Source of the DNA: SHVO01 sp041905795
GTDB taxonomy: Bacteria > Pseudomonadota > Alphaproteobacteria > Rhodospirillales > Rhodospirillaceae
Assembly: GCA_041905795.1 (NCBI GenBank)
Contig: JAYRKL010000010.1
Location: 79,217-143,216 of the forward strand
Reading direction: 5' to 3'
DNA: 64,000 bases
In this document: positions 9,175 to 18,069 of the stretch, in pieces
How the letters are laid out: every line of letters starts with the position of its first letter
How positions within the stretch are numbered: the first letter of the stretch is position 1
Translations under genes and position numbers: made by a program
Notes under the pieces: generated by a model
Databases searched by the model: none
What the model was told of the DNA's origin: nothing
The model's input: only the letters and a program-made list of their open reading frames with translations

Positions 9175-9873
9175 ATGGGTAAGGACATCACCGTTTCCGG
9201 CAAGGACGGCGCCTTTGGCGGTTATCTCGCCACACCTGCCTCCGGAAAAGGCCCGGCGGTTGTGGTGATCCAGGAGATCTTCGGCGTCAATCCCTGGGTG
9301 CGCAGCGTCGCCGACATGATGGCGGCGGAAGGCTACATCGCCCTGGCGCCGGACCTGTTCTGGCGTATCGCGCCCGGCGTCCAGCTGGATCCCACCAAGC
9401 CCGACGAGAAGAAGCAGGCGTTCGCGCTGTACGGCAAATACGATTTCGAGAAGGCGCTCGCGGACATTCAATCCACCATCACCCACCTGCGCGGCCTGCC
9501 CGGGGCGACCGGCAAGGTCGGCGCCATGGGCTTTTGCGCCGGCGGCCTGCTCACCTATATGGCCGCGGCGCGCACCGACGCCGACGCCTTCTCCAGCTAC
9601 TACGGCGGCGGCATCGACGGCAAACTGGACCTCATGGGTAAGATCAAGAAGCCCACCCTGCTCCACCTCGCCGGCGTCGACGATTATGTGCCCGCGGAAG
9701 CCCAGGCCAGGATCAAGGACGCCGCGGCCGGCAATCCCGACGTGACGGTGCATGTCTATCCCGGCGCGCACCACGGCTTCTGCCGCGTGCCCGATCCCGC
9801 GGTTTACGACGCGGCCGCCTGTAAACTGGCGCACGGCCGCACCTTTGAACTCTTCAGGAACGCTCTCGCTTAA
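9175..9873 (+). CDS. Dienelactone hydrolase family protein
   Basis: A 232-residue alpha/beta hydrolase. The nucleophile elbow is G-F-C-A-G-G with cysteine as nucleophile, the hallmark of dienelactone hydrolases. The acid lies in the LHLAGVDDYVPAEAQ segment and the catalytic histidine in GAHHGFCR. Family members open dienelactones in the chlorocatechol branch or hydrolyse other cyclic esters, but the substrate here cannot be told. ATG 9175 was chosen because GGAGA lies about six bases upstream and the residues before it show no similarity. The glutathione transferase gene starts 25 bases downstream, so the two may be co-transcribed. Confidence 0.85.
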   Translation: MGKDITVSGKDGAFGGYLATPASGKGPAVVVIQEIFGVNPWVRSVADMMAAEGYIALAPDLFWRIAPGVQLDPTKPDEKKQAFALYGKYDFEKALADIQSTITHLRGLPGATGKVGAMGFCAGGLLTYMAAARTDADAFSSYYGGGIDGKLDLMGKIKKPTLLHLAGVDDYVPAEAQARIKDAAAGNPDVTVHVYPGAHHGFCRVPDPAVYDAAACKLAHGRTFELFRNALA

Positions 9874-9898
9874 CTCTCAAACCTCCGGGGGAACGACC

Positions 9899-10552
9899 AT
9901 GGCACTGGAAATCTACGGCGCTATCTTTTCGCCTTACTGCGCGCGCGTTGCGCTCACCGCCCGCCACAAAGGCCTCAAACTGAAGTTCAGCCCGATGCCG
10001 GGCGGCGGCTACAAGTCGCCGGAATACCTCAAGCTCAACCCGCTGGGCAAAGTGCCGACGCTGAAGGACGGCAAGACCATCGTCTATGAATCGGCGGTGA
10101 TCGTGGAATACCTGGACGCCAAGTCCAGGAAAAAGCCGGTGGTCCCCAGGAACGCCAAGGCCGCGGCGAGCGCGCGCATGGTCGGCGCGGTGGTGGGCGA
10201 CTATGTCCACAACGCCGTCGGCAAGCTTTTCGCCCATATGGGCCCGGACAGGAACCAGGCCGCCATCGACGCGGCGATCGCCGAGATCAACAAGTACCTG
10301 GACATCGCCGAACAGGTGATCGCGGCCAAGCCCTATGCCGCCGGCGCCAAGTTCTCGATCGCCGACGTGTTCGCGCTGCCGTCGCTCGGCTTCATGAACC
10401 TGTTCCTGCCGCTGTTCGGCGTCGCCAACCCCATCGCCGGACGCAAGAAACTCGCCCGCTATATGGCCAAGGCCAGGAAGGACAAGCTCATGGGCGGCGT
10501 GCTGGCCGACATGGAAGACGGCTTCCGCGCCTGGCAGAAGAGCCGAGGCTGA
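9899..10552 (+). CDS. Glutathione S-transferase family protein (copy 1)
   Basis: A 217-residue cytosolic GST-fold protein. The thioredoxin-like N-domain has AIFSPYCARVALTARHKGL, the conserved cis-proline KVPTL and the glutathione-binding YESAVIVEYLD. The C-domain is all-helical with FSIADVFALPSLGF, the usual N-capping box. It is preceded by GGGGGAAC at the right distance. The next gene, a clear paralogue, begins two bases after its stop, making a tandem duplication. Confidence 0.85.
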   Translation: MALEIYGAIFSPYCARVALTARHKGLKLKFSPMPGGGYKSPEYLKLNPLGKVPTLKDGKTIVYESAVIVEYLDAKSRKKPVVPRNAKAAASARMVGAVVGDYVHNAVGKLFAHMGPDRNQAAIDAAIAEINKYLDIAEQVIAAKPYAAGAKFSIADVFALPSLGFMNLFLPLFGVANPIAGRKKLARYMAKARKDKLMGGVLADMEDGFRAWQKSRG

Positions 10553-10554
10553 TT

Positions 10555-11220
10555 ATGACCATGATCTTGTATGGCCGCATCCTGTCGCCGTACCTGGCGC
10601 GCTGCGTGATCGCGGCGAACGCGAAGGGCGTGAGGGTGGAGGTGCGGTTGCCGCCCTCCAGCATCAAGGCCGCGCCCTACCTCAAGATGAACCCGCTGGG
10701 GCTGATGCCGGTGCTCAAGGACGGCAAGACGGTGATCTATGAGTCGGCGGCGATCGTCGACTACATCGACAGCAAGTCACGCAAGAACCCCTTGGCGCCC
10801 AAGACCGCCAAGGGCGTGCTGCAAACCCGGCTCCCGGCGGCCATCGCCAATGAATACGTGCAGAGCCACGGGGTCGACCTGTTCCGCCTGAAGCGCGGCA
10901 CATCGGCCAAGCCCGTGGACCCCGCCGTCAGCGGGCCGGCGCTGGTGAAGGGCCTGGACGTGCTGGAGCAGGTGCTGGCCAAGGGCAAGTTCGCGGGTGG
11001 GGCGAAGATCTCGGTGGCGGATTGCTTCATCCCGCCGGCGCTGGTGTTCGCGGCGCGCGTGGCGAGCCTGTTCGGCCTGGGCGATATCTTCGCCGGGAGG
11101 CCCAAGCTCGCGAAATACTGGAAGGGCATCCGCAAGCACCCGGCGGTGAAGCCGGTGGTGGACGGCATGAACGCCATGATGGACGAGGCGCTGGCGGGGC
11201 GGTTGCCGCCGCTGCACTAG
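10555..11220 (+). CDS. Glutathione S-transferase family protein (copy 2)
   Basis: A 221-residue paralogue of the preceding GST, sharing the N-terminal layout (ILSPYLARCVIAANAKG, LKMNPLGLMPVLKDGKTVIYESAAIVDYIDSKSRKNP). The catalytic-region cysteine of copy 1 (SPYCAR) is leucine here (SPYLAR), which suggests a different or lost activity. It begins at ATG 10555, with a second in-frame ATG at 10561. Probably co-transcribed with the upstream GST and dienelactone hydrolase. Confidence 0.82.
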   Translation: MTMILYGRILSPYLARCVIAANAKGVRVEVRLPPSSIKAAPYLKMNPLGLMPVLKDGKTVIYESAAIVDYIDSKSRKNPLAPKTAKGVLQTRLPAAIANEYVQSHGVDLFRLKRGTSAKPVDPAVSGPALVKGLDVLEQVLAKGKFAGGAKISVADCFIPPALVFAARVASLFGLGDIFAGRPKLAKYWKGIRKHPAVKPVVDGMNAMMDEALAGRLPPLH

Positions 11221-11293
11221 AACAACTGCGGCGCCCTCGAACTTGATCCGGGGATGACGGTTGTGTGTGTGGAAGCGCCTCAGCGCTCCAATC

Positions 11294-11743
11294 TCAGTGC
11301 TTGGCCAGCGCCGAGTTGGTGTTGCGCAGGCGGTGGCTGAACACCGTGCACATCTGGAACAGCGCGGCCGGGTTGGAGTGCAGCAGTTGGCGGAACGAGT
11401 CACGGTCGACGCGCAGCACCGTCACCGCGCTCACCGCGCGCACGTTGGCCGAACGCGGGTAATCGTCGAACACCGACATCTCGCCGAAATAGGATTTCGG
11501 GCCCAGTTCGGTGATCGGGATCTTCTCCTCGCCGCGCGAGACATAGACCTCGACCGTGCCTTCCCGCAGGATGATCAGGTCGTTGGTGGCTTCGCCCTCG
11601 ATCAGGACGATTTCGCCGGGCTCGAAACGCTCGACCATGGCGATGGCGAGGATGCTCTTCAGGTCCTGCTCCGGCACATGCCGGAACAGCGCCACCGAAT
11701 TCAGGAAATCCAGATCGGCCTTATCGAACGACATGTCTCGCAT
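11294..11743 (-). CDS. Cyclic nucleotide-binding domain protein
   Basis: A 149-residue protein consisting of one cyclic-nucleotide-binding (CAP-type) beta-roll with no attached DNA-binding or channel domain. The phosphate-binding cassette appears as YFGEMSVFDDYPRSANVRAV, with the conserved glutamate and arginine. This points to real cAMP or cGMP binding, although the output is unknown. ATG 11743 is used; ATG 11734 (MSFDKAD) is an alternative. Upstream, 11744-12038 holds no gene; it has a GGGCG-rich inverted repeat near 11764-11780 and an AT-richer stretch around 11815-11860 that could contain promoters. Confidence 0.83.
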   Translation of the reverse strand: MRDMSFDKADLDFLNSVALFRHVPEQDLKSILAIAMVERFEPGEIVLIEGEATNDLIILREGTVEVYVSRGEEKIPITELGPKSYFGEMSVFDDYPRSANVRAVSAVTVLRVDRDSFRQLLHSNPAALFQMCTVFSHRLRNTNSALAKH

Positions 11744-12038
11744 TTCCCCGCAGCCACTTTTCCCGGGCGTCTTAACGCCCGCGCGCCGGGTCTTTTGACC
11801 CGGTCATTTGCGTGACGTATTTACAATCATTACGGTTGCCGAATAACTAAAATACGGCCCGGCACCTGCAATAAGCGTGTTTTCTGCCGTCTATTTGAAT
11901 GGCGGCGGTTGAAAGGCTGGCGCGAGAAGAGCAACTCCCGCGCGTTATCATCGTATAGGGTAGGGAAACCGGCCCGTCATTGAGTCACATCAAACCGGCT
12001 GGCACAGGCGGTTAAACCAGGGAGACGGCGCCGGGCGC

Positions 12039-13817
12039 ATGGAATCGATCGATATCACCAACGCCGCGCTGCTTCTGGGCGCCGCCCTCGCCGTCCTGGG
12101 CATCCTCTCCAGCCTGGTGGCGCAGCGGTTCGGCGCGCCGTTGCTGCTGATCTTCCTGGTGATCGGCATGCTGGCCGGCGAGGACGGGCCCGGACACCTG
12201 CCGTTCAGCGACTACAAGCTCACCTATCTCATCGGCTCCTTCGCCCTGGCCGTGATCCTGTTCGATGGCGGTTTGCGCACCAAGATGGGGCATCTGCGCG
12301 GCGCGGTGGCGCCCGCCGTGACCCTGGCGACCTTGGGGGTCGTCATCACCGGGGGGCTCACGGGCCTGGTCGCCGCCTATCTGTTCAAGCTGCCGGCGCT
12401 CGAGGGCCTGCTGGTGGGCGCGGTGGTGTCCTCCACCGACGCGGCGGCCGTGTTCTTCCTGATCCACGCCGGCGGTCTGCAGCTTCGCCGGCGCGTGGGC
12501 GCGACCCTGGAGATGGAATCCGCCACCAACGATCCGGTGGCGGTGTTCCTGACCATGGTGCTGGTGCAGCTGGTGGTGGCCGCGAGCGCCGGCGTCAGTC
12601 ATACCGGCGGCGAGATCGCCGAGTTCCTGGCACTCCAGGTGACGATCGGCGCCGTCGGCGGCCTGGCGGGCGGGTTCGCGTCGTCATGGCTGTTGAACCG
12701 CATCGACCTGCCGGGCGGGCTGCACCCGCTCATGGTGATCGCGCTCGCGGTCTTGATCTACGGCGCGACCGCGGTGCTCGAGGGCTCCGGCTTCCTCGCG
12801 GTTTATCTCGCCGGCATGATCATGGGGAACCGCCCCTTGCGCGCCCAGGCCAGCATCGTCACGGTCAACGACGCCGCCACCTGGCTGTCGCAGATCGTCA
12901 TGTTCATGGTGCTGGGCCTGCTGGTGACGCCGTCCAAGCTCATCGCCACCGCCCTGCCCGCCTGCGCCGTCGCCGGGTTCCTGCTCCTGTTCGGACGCCC
13001 GATCGCCGTCTGGCTATGCCTGACGCCGTTCAAATTCGCCGCCAAGGAGAAATGGCTGGTGTCCTGGGTGGGCCTGCGCGGCGCCGTCAGCATCTTCCTG
13101 GCCGCCATCCCCACCTTGTCGGGCGTGCCGCATGCCGAGCTGTATTTCAACGTCGCCTTTGTCGTGGTGCTGCTGTCGCTGCTGGTGCAGGGCTGGACCC
13201 TCACCTGGTCGGCGCGGAAACTGGACCTGGCCCTGCCGCGCACCGCCGCGGCCGTGCACCGCCAGGAAGTCGACCTGCCCGGCCAGCTGGCCCTGGAGAT
13301 GGTGGGCTACCGTGTGCGGCCCGAGAGCGCGGTCATGAACGGCGGTGCCATTCCGCCGTGGGCCAAGCCCGCCTTCGTGGTGCGCCGCGAGCAGGTGATC
13401 ACCCCCAGCCAGGCCGGCGCCCTGCAAGGCAACGACTACGCCTACTTCCTGGCCCCGCCCGAGCGCGCCGAGCGCCTCGACCAACTGTTCGCGCCCCACG
13501 CCGAGCTGCTCACCACCAACGAACCGTTCTTCGGCGAATTCGCCTTCGACGGCGCCATCCGCCTCCAGGACCTCGAGACCTTCTACGGCCTGAAGGTGGT
13601 GGGCCACGACCCCCTGCTGACGGTGGCGGGGCTGTTCGCCGAAAAGTTCGAGAACAAGCCGGAGGTCGGCGATCACTTGCCCCTGGGCGGCGCGGTGCTG
13701 GTGGTGCGCGAAGTGCAGGACGACCAGGTTGTCCGCGCCGGCCTGCAACTGGACGCCCATGCCGACGATCCGGTCCTGGGGTGGTTCGAGCGGATGAAAA
13801 AGAAATTCCGCAAGTGA
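12039..13817 (+). CDS. Potassium/proton antiporter, NhaP2/CvrA type
   Basis: A 592-residue CPA1-family inner-membrane antiporter. About 12 hydrophobic segments cover residues 1-400, with the ion-binding region EMESATNDPVAVFL (conserved ND) and FDGGLRT. A TrkA-C-like cytosolic domain follows (PESAVMNGGAIPPWAKPAFVVRRE), and then a CorC/HlyC-type transporter-associated domain at the C-terminus. This three-part layout is that of NhaP2/CvrA proteins, which exchange K+ (or Na+) for protons. It is flanked by genes in the opposite direction on both sides and appears to be a single-gene unit. Confidence 0.88.
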   Translation: MESIDITNAALLLGAALAVLGILSSLVAQRFGAPLLLIFLVIGMLAGEDGPGHLPFSDYKLTYLIGSFALAVILFDGGLRTKMGHLRGAVAPAVTLATLGVVITGGLTGLVAAYLFKLPALEGLLVGAVVSSTDAAAVFFLIHAGGLQLRRRVGATLEMESATNDPVAVFLTMVLVQLVVAASAGVSHTGGEIAEFLALQVTIGAVGGLAGGFASSWLLNRIDLPGGLHPLMVIALAVLIYGATAVLEGSGFLAVYLAGMIMGNRPLRAQASIVTVNDAATWLSQIVMFMVLGLLVTPSKLIATALPACAVAGFLLLFGRPIAVWLCLTPFKFAAKEKWLVSWVGLRGAVSIFLAAIPTLSGVPHAELYFNVAFVVVLLSLLVQGWTLTWSARKLDLALPRTAAAVHRQEVDLPGQLALEMVGYRVRPESAVMNGGAIPPWAKPAFVVRREQVITPSQAGALQGNDYAYFLAPPERAERLDQLFAPHAELLTTNEPFFGEFAFDGAIRLQDLETFYGLKVVGHDPLLTVAGLFAEKFENKPEVGDHLPLGGAVLVVREVQDDQVVRAGLQLDAHADDPVLGWFERMKKKFRK

Positions 13818-13890
13818 CCGGGGGACTCGGGCCGCAGCCTGGCGGCGAGGACTCCGGGCCGAACCGGTCTCTCCCTCGGCCTAGAACACT

Positions 13891-14502
13891 CTAAAACTCG
13901 ATCCCGGCCTGGGCCTTCACACCGCTTTTGAACGGATGCTTGATCATCTCCATTTCGGTGACCAGGTCGGCCGCCGCGATCAGCGCCTCGGGCGCGTTGC
14001 GGCCGGTGATGATCACATGGGTCTCCGCCGGTTTGTTCCTCAGCGTCTCGATCACCTCGTCCACCGGCAGGTAGTCGTAGCGCAACACGATATTGAGTTC
14101 GTCGCACACCACCATTTTCCAGTCCGGGTCCATGATGCGCGCCTTGGCGGCCTCCCAGGCCTCGCGCGCCCTGGCGATGTCCCGCGCCCGGTCCTGGGTA
14201 TCCCAGGTGAAGCCTTCGCCCATGGGACGCATCTCCACCAGCCCCGGGAAGGCGTCGAACACCACCTGCTCGCCGGTGGTCATGGCGCCCTTGATGAACT
14301 GGATGATGGAGGTCTTGAAGCCGTGGCCGATGGCGCGGCACACCATGCCGAACGCGGCCGTGCTCTTGCCCTTGCCTTTGCCCGTGTGGACGATGACCAG
14401 GCCGCGCGCGATGGTTTTCTTTTCCATCATCTTCTCGCGCGCCGCCTGCACCTTCCTCATCTTGGCGTTATGGCGGGCGTTGCGGTCTTCGTCCTCGGTC
14501 AT
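13891..14502 (-). CDS. cobO: Cob(I)yrinic acid a,c-diamide adenosyltransferase
   Basis: A 203-residue ATP-dependent corrinoid adenosyltransferase (CobO/BtuR/CobA type) that adds the 5'-deoxyadenosyl group in cobalamin synthesis. The P-loop is HTGKGKGKST, followed by FIKGAMTTGEQ, and the Walker-B-like VVCDELNIVL and VIITGRNAP are diagnostic. The start is taken as ATG 14500-14502 (MTEDEDRN), which gives the usual family length. The open frame extends 20 codons further without family similarity. No other cob genes and no cobalamin riboswitch were seen nearby. Confidence 0.92.
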   Translation of the reverse strand: MTEDEDRNARHNAKMRKVQAAREKMMEKKTIARGLVIVHTGKGKGKSTAAFGMVCRAIGHGFKTSIIQFIKGAMTTGEQVVFDAFPGLVEMRPMGEGFTWDTQDRARDIARAREAWEAAKARIMDPDWKMVVCDELNIVLRYDYLPVDEVIETLRNKPAETHVIITGRNAPEALIAAADLVTEMEMIKHPFKSGVKAQAGIEF

Positions 14503-14565
14503 GCGGCCGTTATAGCCGCGGGGGACGGCCAGTCCTAGGCCCTTCCCCGCGGCGGTCCGCATCCC

Positions 14566-15498
14566 CTAGCCGCGCCCGGCGCGGCGGTCCGCATCGAAGC
14601 TTTGCGCTTCGATGAACACCCGGGTCACATCCGGATGCCGGTCCTTGATCCGGCGCTCGATGGAGGTGACCGTGCGTTCCACGTCCGACGCGGTCAGCGT
14701 ATCCTCGAAGTCCAGGCTAAGAGCCACGAACACGTCATTGGGCCCGAAGTGCATGGTCATGGCCTGGTTGAGGCCGATGACCCCGGGCGTGGCGCGCGCA
14801 ATGCGGTTGATGCCGAGGCGGGTGTCGTGGCTGGCGGCCTCGCCGGTGAGCAGGCTCTGGCTCTTGGCGCCCAGGAACAGGGCGGTGGTCGCCAGGATGA
14901 CGCCGATCACCAGCGAGGCGATGGCGTCCAGCTCCGGCATGTCCAGCCGCACCGAAAGGAAAATCCCGATCAGCGCCACCAGCAGGCCCAGCAGCGCCGC
15001 CGAATCCTCGAACAGCACCGTGAACACGGTGGGGTCCTTGCTGGAGCGTACCGCCTCGACCCAGCCGCGCCCGGCCTTCTCGCGGCGGAAGGCGTTGAAA
15101 GCCACCATCCAGACCCCGCCCTCGAACAGCAGACTGATGCCGAGCACGATGTAATTGATCCATGGATCGTGGATCGGCGTGGGATCGTGCAGTTCCTCCA
15201 GCCCGCGCATGATCGACACCACCGCGCCGCCGCCGAAGATCAGGACCGCCACGACAAAGGTATAGAAATAGAGCTGGAGGCCGTATCCGAAGGGATGGCG
15301 CGCCGAGGGCGGCTTGGCCGAGACCCGCAGGCCGAACAGGAGCAGCAACTGGTTGCCGGTATCTACCACCGAGTGCACGCCTTCGCTCAGCATGGCGGCG
15401 CTGCCGGTGACCGCGGCGGCGATGAACTTGGTGACGGCGATGAGCGTGTTGCCGATGAGGGCGGCGAAGATGACGCCCTTGGAGGTATGCGAGGCCAT
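14566..15498 (-). CDS. Cation diffusion facilitator family transporter
   Basis: A 310-residue inner-membrane metal/proton exchanger with about six hydrophobic segments. The metal site of the CDF family is visible as S-E-G-V-H-S-V-V-D in the second segment, and the pairing ED in TVLFEDSAALLG in the fifth. A cytosolic C-terminal domain (VFVALSLDFEDTLTASDVE) closes the protein. The HPFGYG motif before the third helix is typical. Zinc, cobalt, iron or manganese cannot be distinguished by eye. Confidence 0.87.
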   Translation of the reverse strand: MASHTSKGVIFAALIGNTLIAVTKFIAAAVTGSAAMLSEGVHSVVDTGNQLLLLFGLRVSAKPPSARHPFGYGLQLYFYTFVVAVLIFGGGAVVSIMRGLEELHDPTPIHDPWINYIVLGISLLFEGGVWMVAFNAFRREKAGRGWVEAVRSSKDPTVFTVLFEDSAALLGLLVALIGIFLSVRLDMPELDAIASLVIGVILATTALFLGAKSQSLLTGEAASHDTRLGINRIARATPGVIGLNQAMTMHFGPNDVFVALSLDFEDTLTASDVERTVTSIERRIKDRHPDVTRVFIEAQSFDADRRAGRG

Positions 15499-15574
15499 GC
15501 CCCCGTTATTAGCAGGCGCATGGCCTCCGCGCGATCACGCTCGTTTGATCGAATGTGACAGCGGCTTTTTTCGC

Positions 15575-16432
15575 CTATTTTGCCGCGGTCAGGGCCTTGA
15601 TCTGCTTCACCGCCGTATCGACCTTCAGCTCGAAGAACCGCTTGCCGATCTCGGCCGAGGATTTGCGCGCGTCCCCGCCGATGCCGTTCTTCACCGACTT
15701 GGCGTTGGGGTCGCGGGGGGCGCCGGGCGCCGGCACGAGGTCACCCAGCGCCGTCGCCAGCTGGTCGCGGCGGACGTATTTATTGTCCGGGTCCAGGTAC
15801 ATCATCAGCGAGGTGTCGAGGATGCCGGCGTGGGCGCCGCGCGGATACCCCTCTTTCACCAAGATCTCGGTCATCTCGCTGTTGGCCTTGGTGTAGGACT
15901 CGTTGGCGTAATAGACATGCACACCGTTGGCCTTGTGCTTGTCGTCGAGCTTCTTGGCGACCGCGGCGTAGACGCCGGTGGGGCCCTGCCCGCCACCGCT
16001 GTCGCCCATGAGGATCACGGTCTTGAAGCCGTTGACCACGCCGTCCTCGGCGAGTTCTTCCAGCACCTGGCCCAGCGCTTCGGCCGAGAGGTTGAAGCTG
16101 CCGGGGATTTCCGCCGACATGCCGGTGGGCGAGAACGGCATCACCGGGAGCGCCAGCGCGTTGCCCAGGCGTTCGGCAATGGCCTTCACGATCGGGCGGC
16201 CCATCATATTGTGCCCGGCGATGACGTTCTGCGGTCCGCGCTGCTCGGTGCCGCCGGTGTAGATCAGCAGGGTGTTTTTGCCGGCGGCCATGGCGGCCTT
16301 CAGCTCCACCCAGGTCATCATGTCGATTTCGACACCTGATGCCGCGGGCGCCGCGGCGGCATGAGCGGCCGGCGCGGCGAACAGCGCGGCGGCGGTGAAC
16401 ACGGCCGCGGCCGTGCAACGGAATGAACGCAT
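15575..16432 (-). CDS. Creatininase family amidohydrolase with signal peptide
   Basis: A 285-residue secreted creatininase-like metal hydrolase. A clear signal peptide occupies the first ~25 residues (MRSFRCTAAAVFTAAALFA, then AHA-A). The fold signature is IYTGGTEQRGPQNVIAGHN, with the metal-ligand glutamate and histidine, then the conserved GDSGGGQG turn. Members hydrolyse cyclic amides or N-formyl compounds; creatinine itself is unlikely to be the substrate because most homologues act elsewhere. Periplasmic location is inferred from the signal sequence. Confidence 0.8.
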   Translation of the reverse strand: MRSFRCTAAAVFTAAALFAAPAAHAAAAPAASGVEIDMMTWVELKAAMAAGKNTLLIYTGGTEQRGPQNVIAGHNMMGRPIVKAIAERLGNALALPVMPFSPTGMSAEIPGSFNLSAEALGQVLEELAEDGVVNGFKTVILMGDSGGGQGPTGVYAAVAKKLDDKHKANGVHVYYANESYTKANSEMTEILVKEGYPRGAHAGILDTSLMMYLDPDNKYVRRDQLATALGDLVPAPGAPRDPNAKSVKNGIGGDARKSSAEIGKRFFELKVDTAVKQIKALTAAK

Positions 16433-16494
16433 CGGAAAAACCCTCCCTTATCGTGAAAGGAGGACTATAGGGCCCGGAACAGTTTCGTGAAAGC

Positions 16495-17304
16495 TTAGGG
16501 ATTGAGCAGTTTCAGCGCCTGTTCGTGCACGCGCCGGTCGCCGGCGGCCACCACGCCGCCGCCGTTGCCCGGGACATTGCCTTTCCAGTCAGTGATGACG
16601 CCGCCGGCGGCCTCCACCAGCGGGATCAGGGCGGAAATGTCCCAGCGCTTGGAAAGCGATTCTACGATCAGGTCACAGAAGCCCATGACCAGGGTGGCGA
16701 AGATATAGCAGTCGCCGCCCCAGCGCGTGAGCTTGGCCTTGTCGGCGACGCGGCCGAAGGCGTCCCAGGCGTGCGCGCCGAGCTTGGGGAACGCCTCGGG
16801 CGTGGTGGCGCACAGCAGCGCGTCGGCGAGCCCGGTGCAGGCACGCACTTTGAGCGGCGTGGTCTTGTCTTTCTCATGCAGCATGGATGTGCCGTTGACG
16901 CTGAAGAAGCGCTCGCCCAGCCACGGCTGGTCGATCATGCCCAGCACCGGTACGCCGCCCTGTTCCAGCGAGATCAACGTGCCCCATTCGTGGCGGCCGT
17001 TGATGAAGGCGCGGGTGCCGTCCACCGGATCCAGGATCCAGCAGAGGCCGTTCCTGCTGGGCTTCTCGCCGTATTCCTCGCCGAGGATACCGTCGTCGGG
17101 GCGCATCTCTTCGATCACCGCGCGGATGGCGCGTTCGGCACCCTTGTCGGCCTCGGTCACGGGGTCGAAGATCGGCTTGCCGTTGATCATGGCCGCCTTG
17201 GCATCGACGTCGATGGGCGCACGGAAGAACGGGCGGATCACTGCGCCGGATACGTCGGCCAGGTGATGGGCGAAGGCAATCGTTTCAGGATCGACTTTAG
17301 ACAT
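16495..17304 (-). CDS. hisN: Histidinol-phosphatase, inositol monophosphatase family
   Basis: A 269-residue Mg-dependent phosphatase. The family motifs are present in order: GEEYG, then DPVDGTRAFINGRHEWGTLI, and WDISALIPLVEAAGG. The wording of the second motif (DGTRAFI, rather than the inositol-type DGT-NF) matches HisN, which removes phosphate from L-histidinol phosphate in histidine synthesis. It stands alone. A copy of the dispersed repeat lies between its start and the flavin reductase gene. Confidence 0.85.
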   Translation of the reverse strand: MSKVDPETIAFAHHLADVSGAVIRPFFRAPIDVDAKAAMINGKPIFDPVTEADKGAERAIRAVIEEMRPDDGILGEEYGEKPSRNGLCWILDPVDGTRAFINGRHEWGTLISLEQGGVPVLGMIDQPWLGERFFSVNGTSMLHEKDKTTPLKVRACTGLADALLCATTPEAFPKLGAHAWDAFGRVADKAKLTRWGGDCYIFATLVMGFCDLIVESLSKRWDISALIPLVEAAGGVITDWKGNVPGNGGGVVAAGDRRVHEQALKLLNP

Positions 17305-17314
17305 TCAGGCCCCC

Positions 17315-17423
17315 CTAGAGCATGATCGAGTCATATTGAATCGGGATCATGCTTTAGTCTTTTTTGGTTTGGTCGCATTTTCTGCGATGAACCGGCATCC
17401 ACTTCATCGGAAAATGCTCTAGA
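17315..17423. repeat. Dispersed intergenic repeat, copy 2
   Basis: About 108 bases starting ctagagcatgatcgagtcat and ending catcggaaaatgctctag. It is the reverse-oriented counterpart of 9035-9139, sharing the central part tttggtttggtcgcattttc. A short partial match (agagcatttttcgaacc) is near 20553. It lies between hisN and the end of the flavin reductase gene. Confidence 0.85.
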
Positions 17424-17970
17424 CATTTAAGCCCCTGAGCGCGCCGATATGGAACAGCAGGGGGGCCTTGCCGATATTGAAAATGCGCCGGACACGGCCG
17501 ACGATGATGTCGTGGTCGCCGCCGGGATAACGCGCCTCGGTGCGGCATTCCAGGTAGACCACGCAGCCGTCGATCAGCGGCACGCCATCGAGGCCGGTGT
17601 GCAAGGTCACGCCGTCGAACTTGTCGCGGCCGGTGCGCGCGAAACGCAGCGCGAAATCCTCCTGGTCCGCCGACAGCACATTGACCGCGAAGGCGCTGCC
17701 CACCTGATAGCAATTGTAGCTCACCGACTCCTTGGCGATGCTCCACAGGATCAGGGGCGGGTCGAGGGACAGGGAATTGAAGGAACTGACGGTGATGCCG
17801 ACCGGTTCGTCGACCGCGCCTGTACCTTTATGGGGCACAAGCGCGGTCATGACCGTGACGCCGGTGCAGAAATGGCCCAGGGCGTCGCGGAATTGGCGCT
17901 GCGCGGCCTCGCTGCCGGCGGGGTCGATCCCCTCCTTGCCGCCGATGGTGGTCACACTGCCGTCATTCAT
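17419..17970 (-). CDS. Flavin reductase family protein
   Basis: A 183-residue flavin reductase-like split-barrel protein. The core motif is FCTGVTVMTALV, then GITVSSFNSLSLDPPLILWSI, FAVNVLSADQEDFALRFA, and the C-terminal GGDHDIIVGRV. These are small components of two-component flavin monooxygenases that supply reduced FMN or FAD. The start is put at ATG 17968-17970, where the similarity begins. The gene is divergent from an IclR-type regulator 99 bases away, which suggests regulation by it. The partner monooxygenase is not in the window. Confidence 0.83.
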   Translation of the reverse strand: MNDGSVTTIGGKEGIDPAGSEAAQRQFRDALGHFCTGVTVMTALVPHKGTGAVDEPVGITVSSFNSLSLDPPLILWSIAKESVSYNCYQVGSAFAVNVLSADQEDFALRFARTGRDKFDGVTLHTGLDGVPLIDGCVVYLECRTEARYPGGDHDIIVGRVRRIFNIGKAPLLFHIGALRGLNV

Positions 17971-18069
17971 GGTCGGTTTTATAATAGCCAAACGCCTGTC
18001 CACCTGATGGACAGCACAGTAACATGGGGCTGTCTAAGTAGGGAATCTGGACGGACACCACAAGCCGTG

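Noticed and set aside
13818..14600. Cobalamin riboswitch near cobO
   Set aside because: No B12-box-like GCCACTG or matching stem was found upstream of the gene.
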